Shown in pieces: positions 58,885 to 64,000 of a DNA stretch of 64,000 nt (positions are counted from its first letter, which is position 1; the number at the start of each line of letters is the position of its first letter). The stretch comes from Cyclobacteriaceae bacterium (GTDB taxonomy: Bacteria > Bacteroidota > Bacteroidia > Cytophagales > Cyclobacteriaceae), in contig CP129487.1 in assembly GCA_030584025.1 (NCBI GenBank), positions 4,059,001 to 4,123,000 of the forward strand, in the 5' to 3' direction. The position numbers and the translations under genes are program-made. The notes beneath the pieces are model-generated. The model made no database searches. It was not told the origin of the DNA and saw only the letters and a list, made by a program, of their open reading frames with translations.

Positions 58885-59940
58885 TTAAATCTTTTTTAAA
58901 GTAAGTGTCTTCAGTTCTTCTGGCTCATCGTCATCAACATCTTCAAGCTCAATCAATGAGGAGGAATAGTTCAGTACGGTCCAGTCTTCGTTAATATCAT
59001 CAAATGGATTACCTACATTTAGTTGAAGGGTCAGTTCCAATTCGCCATCATCGGTTTCAGTTTGCCAGGTGCCTGTTACCTGCGTGTTCCCATCGAAAGC
59101 TGTAAGCGTACCATCCGCATTGAATTCCAAAACATAGTTTTCCCAATCACCGGTTTGATCGTTTCCTTCATCTATAAAAGAATCAATTACCCAGCCTCCG
59201 GAAAGCAAGGTTTGAATGAATTCAAGGTCAACGCCATCATCATCATCGCAGTCATCGTCTGAAGCAAGAATGGCATTGGCAAGTTCTTCATAGGTGTTTA
59301 CAACCAGTGTGGGATTTTCGCTGGTAACCAAGGTTAACGGAAACTGAATACTGATGTAGGTACTCCCCTCCAATTGCTGTATAAACTGATACAGCGCTTC
59401 ATCACTGGTAATGGTGAGTACATTTGAAACCTGGTTGTTTATATCGTACACACGGACGGTGACGGGATAAACAACATCGATGCACTCGAAATCGTCTTCA
59501 TCTTCACAGTCGTCAATCAGGTTTTCCAATTGACTTAAGTTTGAAACTACTACTTGTGTGTGGTCTGGCAGCTTCACTTCAATGGGAAATACGAAGTCCA
59601 CCTCTCCGTCATCGTCATCATCCAAGGCCTCCTCCACCAACTCAAAATCAGCAGGTGTGTTCACCACGATTGTTGTTTCATCAACAATAACGGTAACCGG
59701 AAGCACCACCGTGAGGCAACTGGAACCATCCAACACATTATCAGATGATCCATCCAGGCGAGCTACCTCCAGCAGCAATTGGGTTACTGGCGAAGCTGCG
59801 GTAATGGCGGAATCAGGTGGTGGCAACTTAATGATGCTTTCTTCTTCCTGGCATCCGCCAAAAACGACAAGTAACAGCGAAAGCAGTAGCCCGCGTGCCT
59901 GTATTAGTTTAGCGACATATTCCGTGGTGTAGCGTATCAT
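58885..59940 (-). CDS. Acidic lipoprotein with four internal repeats and a lipocalin-like C-terminus
   Basis: A 351-residue lipoprotein; start at the ATG 59938-59940, lipid cysteine at 30 (LLVVFGGC). Residues about 74-235 are four tandem repeats of about 40 residues, each with a PVTV/PIEV/PLTL-like strand pair, a VVNT/VVSN-like turn, a helix (DFELVEEAL, LSQLENLI, EALYQFIQQL, EELANAIL) and an acidic end (DDDDDG, DCEDEDD, LEGS, DDDCDDDD). After that, 243-350 looks lipocalin-like: LLSGGWVIDSFIDEG, NYVLEFNADGTLTAFDG, VTGTWQTETDDGELELTL. No family is recognised for the repeats. Its gene is divergent from the ECF sigma gene. Confidence 0.85.
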   Translation of the reverse strand: MIRYTTEYVAKLIQARGLLLSLLLVVFGGCQEEESIIKLPPPDSAITAASPVTQLLLEVARLDGSSDNVLDGSSCLTVVLPVTVIVDETTIVVNTPADFELVEEALDDDDDGEVDFVFPIEVKLPDHTQVVVSNLSQLENLIDDCEDEDDFECIDVVYPVTVRVYDINNQVSNVLTITSDEALYQFIQQLEGSTYISIQFPLTLVTSENPTLVVNTYEELANAILASDDDCDDDDGVDLEFIQTLLSGGWVIDSFIDEGNDQTGDWENYVLEFNADGTLTAFDGNTQVTGTWQTETDDGELELTLQLNVGNPFDDINEDWTVLNYSSSLIELEDVDDDEPEELKTLTLKKI

Positions 59941-60079
59941 CACCAATAGAACAGGCATCCTGATAAAAGTCCTACCCCGACACAGAAAAAATTTAAATAT
60001 TTGATATCGGCTTGCTGCCATCGCGCCCTTTTACGTGTTTAGAGACTTGACAGGGCAGGTTAAAGGGCTGCTATTCAGT

Positions 60080-60589
60080 ATGAGTGATAATCAACATGTG
60101 TGCGATGAACCCGTATTCCGAAGCATTTTTGAGCGGTATTCGCGCGATCTTTATAATTTCCTCTACTATAAATACGGGGCTGAAAACAACCCGGAGGATT
60201 TGATGCAGGAAGCCTTTGCCCGCCTGTGGGATAATTGCAAGAAAGTAAGCCCCGAGAAGGCAAAATCGTTTTTGTTCACGGTAGCTAATAACCAAATGCT
60301 CAATGATTTAGCCCGAAAAAAAACGGTGTTGAACTATCAAAAGGATTATACAGAAGCGCCCCCTTCTGTTTCACCCCAGTATATTCTGGAAGAGACCGAA
60401 TATTTGGAGCGGTTGAAAGGTGCACTGGAAGACTTAACGGAAGAACAGCGTGTGGCTTTTATGATGAATAGGGTGGAGGGATTGAAGCATCGCGAGATTG
60501 CCGAACGGCTGGGCATATCACAGAAAGCAGTTGAGAAACGAATTTATAAGGCTGTTGAAAGCCTTCAGAAAAAGTTAGGAAAATTTTAG
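60080..60589 (+). CDS. ECF RNA polymerase sigma factor (FecI-like)
   Basis: A 169-residue sigma-70 protein; I chose the ATG at 60080 over a GTG 15 codons upstream. Region 2 covers VFRSIFERYSRDLYNFLYYKYG and PEDLMQEAFARLWDNC; region 4 is LTEEQRVAFMMNRVEGLKHREIAERLGISQKAVEKRIYKAVESL, with the typical helix-turn-helix. It is followed 54 bases later by the FecR-type gene and then the TonB-dependent transducer, the FecI-FecR-FecA pattern of cell-surface signalling. Bacteroidota sigmas of this type switch on the receptor operon. Confidence 0.92.
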   Translation: MSDNQHVCDEPVFRSIFERYSRDLYNFLYYKYGAENNPEDLMQEAFARLWDNCKKVSPEKAKSFLFTVANNQMLNDLARKKTVLNYQKDYTEAPPSVSPQYILEETEYLERLKGALEDLTEEQRVAFMMNRVEGLKHREIAERLGISQKAVEKRIYKAVESLQKKLGKF

Positions 60590-60643
60590 TAGATGGGTAG
60601 GAGTTTTTGTCGGTCAACGGTTTAATACACAGATAAGGGTTTC

Positions 60644-61558
60644 ATGAACAATCAGGACTATATCGAAAAATGGCTGGCCAACAGCTTAACAGATGATGAG
60701 CGTGATCAGTTTATGAAAACAGATACGTATCAGTCGCTTGCACGTATGGACCAAGCGCTGAAAAAATTTCAGCCTCCCGCGTTCGATAGTCAGGCCACAT
60801 ATGCGAAAATCAAAAGCCGGACTTCCCGCAAAGCGCAGGTTCGGTTTGTGGATTGGCGCATGGTTTATCGCGTAGCTGCTGTTCTTGTGATTGGTGCTGT
60901 CATTTTTTATTTCATGAGAAAACCGGATGTGAACTCACAAACTTTTGTGGCTACACAAGCTGGAGAAACACGGGTGATTACCCTTCCGGATAATTCAACC
61001 GTAACGCTGAATGCCGCCTCATCCCTTTCCTATACAGAAGAGGCATGGGAACAAGAACGAAAAATTGAATTGGAAGGTGAAGCGTACTTTGATGTAGAAA
61101 AAGGAAAATCGTTTAGCGTGATCACGGCACACGGACAAGTGACTGTTTTAGGAACGCGCTTTTCTGTAAAAGACCGACCGGGTTTTTATGATGTGATGTG
61201 CTACGAAGGCAAGGTTGAAGTAAGAGGCAAAGGTGAACCCATTCAACTAACCCCGCAAGGTTTTTACCGAGAGGCGCAAAACACCGTTACACACGATGTT
61301 TTCAAAACAGAAACAAAACCGGCCTGGCTAGATCGGGAAAGTTCGTTTCAGCAGGTTCCGGTAATGGAGGTATTGCGTGAATTGGAAAGGCAGTATGGTG
61401 TGACGGTACAGGTAACGCAGGTGGATACGCTTCAATACTTCACCGGAAAATTTCCGCATGGTGACCTGACCACCGCCTTGCAAACCATTGCCATTCCGCT
61501 CAACTTGTCGTACCGTGTACACGACAAGGAAATTCACCTGTTTGCGAATGAACCGTAG
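60644..61558 (+). CDS. FecR family anti-sigma/regulator
   Basis: A 304-residue membrane protein. The cytoplasmic N-terminus (about 1-70) binds the sigma factor; a single membrane helix lies at about 74-95 (VYRVAAVLVIGAVIFYFM). The periplasmic part has the FecR domain with AGETRVITLPDNSTVTLNAASSLSY, GEAYFDVEKGKSFSVIT and VLGTRFSVKDR, and a C-terminal DUF4974-type segment (VPVMEVLRELERQYGVTV and ALQTIAIPLNLSYRV), which contacts the STN domain of the receptor. Its stop overlaps the receptor start by 11 bases. Confidence 0.95.
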   Translation: MNNQDYIEKWLANSLTDDERDQFMKTDTYQSLARMDQALKKFQPPAFDSQATYAKIKSRTSRKAQVRFVDWRMVYRVAAVLVIGAVIFYFMRKPDVNSQTFVATQAGETRVITLPDNSTVTLNAASSLSYTEEAWEQERKIELEGEAYFDVEKGKSFSVITAHGQVTVLGTRFSVKDRPGFYDVMCYEGKVEVRGKGEPIQLTPQGFYREAQNTVTHDVFKTETKPAWLDRESSFQQVPVMEVLRELERQYGVTVQVTQVDTLQYFTGKFPHGDLTTALQTIAIPLNLSYRVHDKEIHLFANEP

Positions 61559-64000
61559 CCCGGTATTGTGTATTGCCCTGCTGTTGGTGGTTTATATCAC
61601 ACCCGGCCGCGCACAACCGCGTGAACTACAATCCTTACCTGCGATCTTGCTTTCGCTGGAAAAAAAATTTTCGGTAGCCTTTACCTATGCACACACTACA
61701 TCAGGTATGAACCAAAAAGTTCAGCCGCCCCCACGCGATGCAAGTCTGGAAGCGTGCCTGCGCCACCTGCAAACCGAAACCGGTTTGACGTTTGAGGTAA
61801 TCAACCAGCGATACATTGCCATTGTACAACCGGATGCACAACCCCCGAACCAACTGTGTGGGTATCTTCGCTCGGCTGAAACCGGTGAGCCCGTGGCAGG
61901 TGCAACCATTCAGGCCGGTAGCGTTTATGCGTACAGCAATGCGGAAGGTTATTTTGAACTCAGCAATCAACCTTCAGCTACCGTAACCATTGTTTCATTA
62001 GGCTTTGAGCCGGTGCAGACAACAGTAACAGCCGGTGAATGTAAAGCTATTGTATTACCCGTAGCCCGTGTGCTGTTGGAGGAAGTAACGGTATCCGATG
62101 TAATTACTACCGGCATGGAACGCAAATCGGATGGCACCATAACCTTGCAACAACAGGCATTGGGAATTTTGCCGGGGTTACCTCAACCCGATGCGCTGCA
62201 GGCTTTGCAGTATGTGCCAGGTGTAAACAGCATATTGGAGTCGGCTGCGGAGCTGAACATTCGTGGAGGAACCAACGACCAGAATTTGTTTTTACTCGAT
62301 GGCATCAAGTTCTACCAAACCGGGCATTTCTTTGGATTGATTTCGGGCTTAAATCCACCGCTTACCAAACGGGTAGACCTGATTCGTAATGGCACGGGTG
62401 CCTATTATGGCGATGGGGTTTCAGGTACCATTGCCATGGCCACCGAAAATGCCGTGGCCGAAAATCCTTCCGGCAGTATGGGGCTAAACATGTTGTATGC
62501 CGATGGGTTTGTGCACGTGCCACTCGCTTCCAACGTGTCGATGCAGGTATCGGGCCGGTATGGGTTACCGGGTGCGTGGCGTATGCCCACGTATCAAAAA
62601 TATTTCAATCGTGCTTTTTCTGATTCAGACCTTACGGGAAACCTCACCCAGGATGAAGACTTTGGCTTTTATGATGTAAGCGCCAAAGTTTTATATGATA
62701 TCACCCCGCGCGATAAATTCCGCGCCTCCGTGTTCAACATCGCCAATGAATTAACCTATGCGGAAACCGGTGAGCGAAGCGGAACACCGGTTGCCAAAGA
62801 AAGCAGCCTGATGCAGCAAAGTTTGGGTGGAGGATTTACGTACAACCGATTGTGGAGCACCCGGGTAAAAACAACAGCGGAAGGGTATTATTCGCGGTAT
62901 ACGTTGGATGCCGTGAATCAGAATGTTGCTGAAGCCCAACGCTTAACCCAGCAGAATACCGTATTGGAAACCGGTGCGAAAGTGCACGCCCTGGTTGAAC
63001 TTACACCTCAGGCGTATGTGCAAACGGGTTATCAGTTTTTTGAAACCGGTATTACCAATGCCGATGCGGTTGACAACCCCGCTTTTGAGCGGAAGATCAA
63101 AGAAGTGATGCGCACGCATGCCGCTTTTGCAGAAGGAAATTTTTCGTGGTTTGATGCACGCACCAACCTGCGCGTGGGTTTGCGTGGCAACTACTATACA
63201 AAAGTAAAACAGCTAAGGGTGGAACCTCGCGTGGTGTTTACACAAACCATCGGCAAGCACCTGACAGCCGAGGTAATGGGCGAGCTGAAATCACAAACCA
63301 GCATGCAGGTGGTGGATGCGCAACGCGATTTCTTGGGTGTTGAAAAAAGCCGGTGGGTGATGAGCAATGGCGCGGATGTTCCTGTGATGCAAAGCCGCCA
63401 GCTTTCGGCTGGAGTTTCGTGGAAGCGTGCCACCTGGTTTGTGCAGGCCGAAGCCTATGCAAAACAGGTTAAAGGTATTTTGTCGTCCAGCCAGGGTTTT
63501 CAAAATCAATTTGAGTTTGTGCGCACGCAAGGTCGGTACACCGTTACAGGCGTTGATGTACTGATCAACCACCAACAGGCACGCATGACACAATGGGCAC
63601 GGTACTCCCTCTCACAAAATGTGTACGACTTTGCATCTTTTATCCCGCCTGATTTTCCAAACAACACCGACATTCGCCATGTGGTGAGTGCGGGTATGAA
63701 CTACCGGTTTTCAACGGTTGAGGTTGGTGCTGGGGCCAACTGGTACACAGGCCGGCCAACTACTTCGCTGGTGGCGGGTAGCGAGGTGGTGGGTGGGGTG
63801 TTGCAGTACGCCCAACCTAATGGCGAGCGGCTGCCGGATTATTTTCGTGTAGATGCTTCGCTGCGTTGGTATTGTTACACACGCGCACAGGTAAAAGCGC
63901 AGGTAGGCCTTTCGTGCTGGAATATTCTTAACCGTAAAAATATACTGAACGCGTATTACGTGTTGGAAAACAATACGCCACGCGATGTTCAACTCACCGG
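61548..64000 (+). CDS. TonB-dependent receptor/transducer with STN domain (C-terminus cut by window edge)
   Basis: At least 817 residues; open to the last base. Start ATG 61548-61550 overlaps the FecR stop. Signal peptide to about residue 22. STN domain about 25-85 (LLSLEKKFSVAFTYAHTT ... LRHLQTETGLTFEVI). Next comes a carboxypeptidase-regulatory-like domain (LCGYLRSAETGEPVAGATIQAGS), then the plug with LNIRGGTNDQNLFLLDGI and VDLIRNGTGAYYGDG, and many barrel strands. The STN domain means the receptor signals through FecR to the sigma factor. Ligand unknown; the two acidic lipoproteins divergent from it may be its surface partners or targets. Confidence 0.94.
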   Translation, partial: MNRSPVLCIALLLVVYITPGRAQPRELQSLPAILLSLEKKFSVAFTYAHTTSGMNQKVQPPPRDASLEACLRHLQTETGLTFEVINQRYIAIVQPDAQPPNQLCGYLRSAETGEPVAGATIQAGSVYAYSNAEGYFELSNQPSATVTIVSLGFEPVQTTVTAGECKAIVLPVARVLLEEVTVSDVITTGMERKSDGTITLQQQALGILPGLPQPDALQALQYVPGVNSILESAAELNIRGGTNDQNLFLLDGIKFYQTGHFFGLISGLNPPLTKRVDLIRNGTGAYYGDGVSGTIAMATENAVAENPSGSMGLNMLYADGFVHVPLASNVSMQVSGRYGLPGAWRMPTYQKYFNRAFSDSDLTGNLTQDEDFGFYDVSAKVLYDITPRDKFRASVFNIANELTYAETGERSGTPVAKESSLMQQSLGGGFTYNRLWSTRVKTTAEGYYSRYTLDAVNQNVAEAQRLTQQNTVLETGAKVHALVELTPQAYVQTGYQFFETGITNADAVDNPAFERKIKEVMRTHAAFAEGNFSWFDARTNLRVGLRGNYYTKVKQLRVEPRVVFTQTIGKHLTAEVMGELKSQTSMQVVDAQRDFLGVEKSRWVMSNGADVPVMQSRQLSAGVSWKRATWFVQAEAYAKQVKGILSSSQGFQNQFEFVRTQGRYTVTGVDVLINHQQARMTQWARYSLSQNVYDFASFIPPDFPNNTDIRHVVSAGMNYRFSTVEVGAGANWYTGRPTTSLVAGSEVVGGVLQYAQPNGERLPDYFRVDASLRWYCYTRAQVKAQVGLSCWNILNRKNILNAYYVLENNTPRDVQLT

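Overview
The window looks like chromosomal DNA from a member of the Bacteroidota, most likely order Cytophagales. This rests on gene content: a C-terminal type IX secretion sorting domain, a bacterial geranylgeranylglyceryl-phosphate synthase, DUF4834, DUF3667 and GyrI-like proteins, an ECF sigma / FecR / STN-TonB receptor trio, and promoters of the Bacteroidota form (TTTG, about 20 bases, TAnnTTTG) in front of carB and the initiator tRNA. No rRNA, CRISPR array or recognisable insertion sequence was seen. The annotation comes from reading alone; no database search was run.

Layout. 1-3.7 kb: end of a CoA-transferase gene, a DUF2520 oxidoreductase, a GyrI-like protein, a metallo-beta-lactamase-fold hydrolase and a DUF4406 protein. 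3.8-5.9 kb: an AT-rich islet of four unrecognised or poorly known genes, one with an HEPN-type RNase motif. 5.9-12 kb: GGGP synthase, two small membrane proteins, a Na/phosphate symporter, a PASTA protein, an M20 amidohydrolase, then a palindrome-rich spacer. 11.5-19.5 kb: secA with a SPOR lipoprotein, dapF, DUF4834, carB. 19.5-22.9 kb: a large secreted T9SS metalloprotease-like protein. 23-31.6 kb: the MoxR / DUF58 / DUF4350 / DUF4129 / SpoIIM membrane operon, interrupted by a GxxExxY gene inside an inverted-repeat cassette, followed by a barrel protein and an M19 dipeptidase. 31.7-33.4 kb: RDD, cytochrome b5-like and UbiA-like genes. 33.5-37.7 kb: an amino-sugar recycling cluster (kinase, murQ, an unknown gene, a NagB-LmbE fusion).

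37.7-46.2 kb: a SprT-like protein, a small Ala/Glu-rich lipoprotein, the GTPases der and era, the initiator tRNA with a broken second copy beside it, DUF3667, rarA and a VWA membrane protein. 46.2-53.6 kb: TPR proteins, one a membrane-spanning transcription regulator, a DUF433/DUF5615 toxin-antitoxin-like pair, and clpC. 53.7-58 kb: WbqC, a Sua5/YrdC protein, mltG, a thioesterase, a YihY-type membrane protein and yjdM between G-rich palindromic repeats. 58.1-64 kb: two aspartate-rich lipoproteins divergent from an ECF sigma factor, its FecR-type anti-sigma and a TonB-dependent transducer that runs off the end.

Most of the window is ordinary core genome. The parts most likely to hold something undescribed are the GxxExxY cassette, the acidic lipoprotein / FecIR / TonB locus with its four-fold internal repeat, the sugar-recycling fusion with its coupled unknown gene, the HEPN islet, and the split tRNA remnant.
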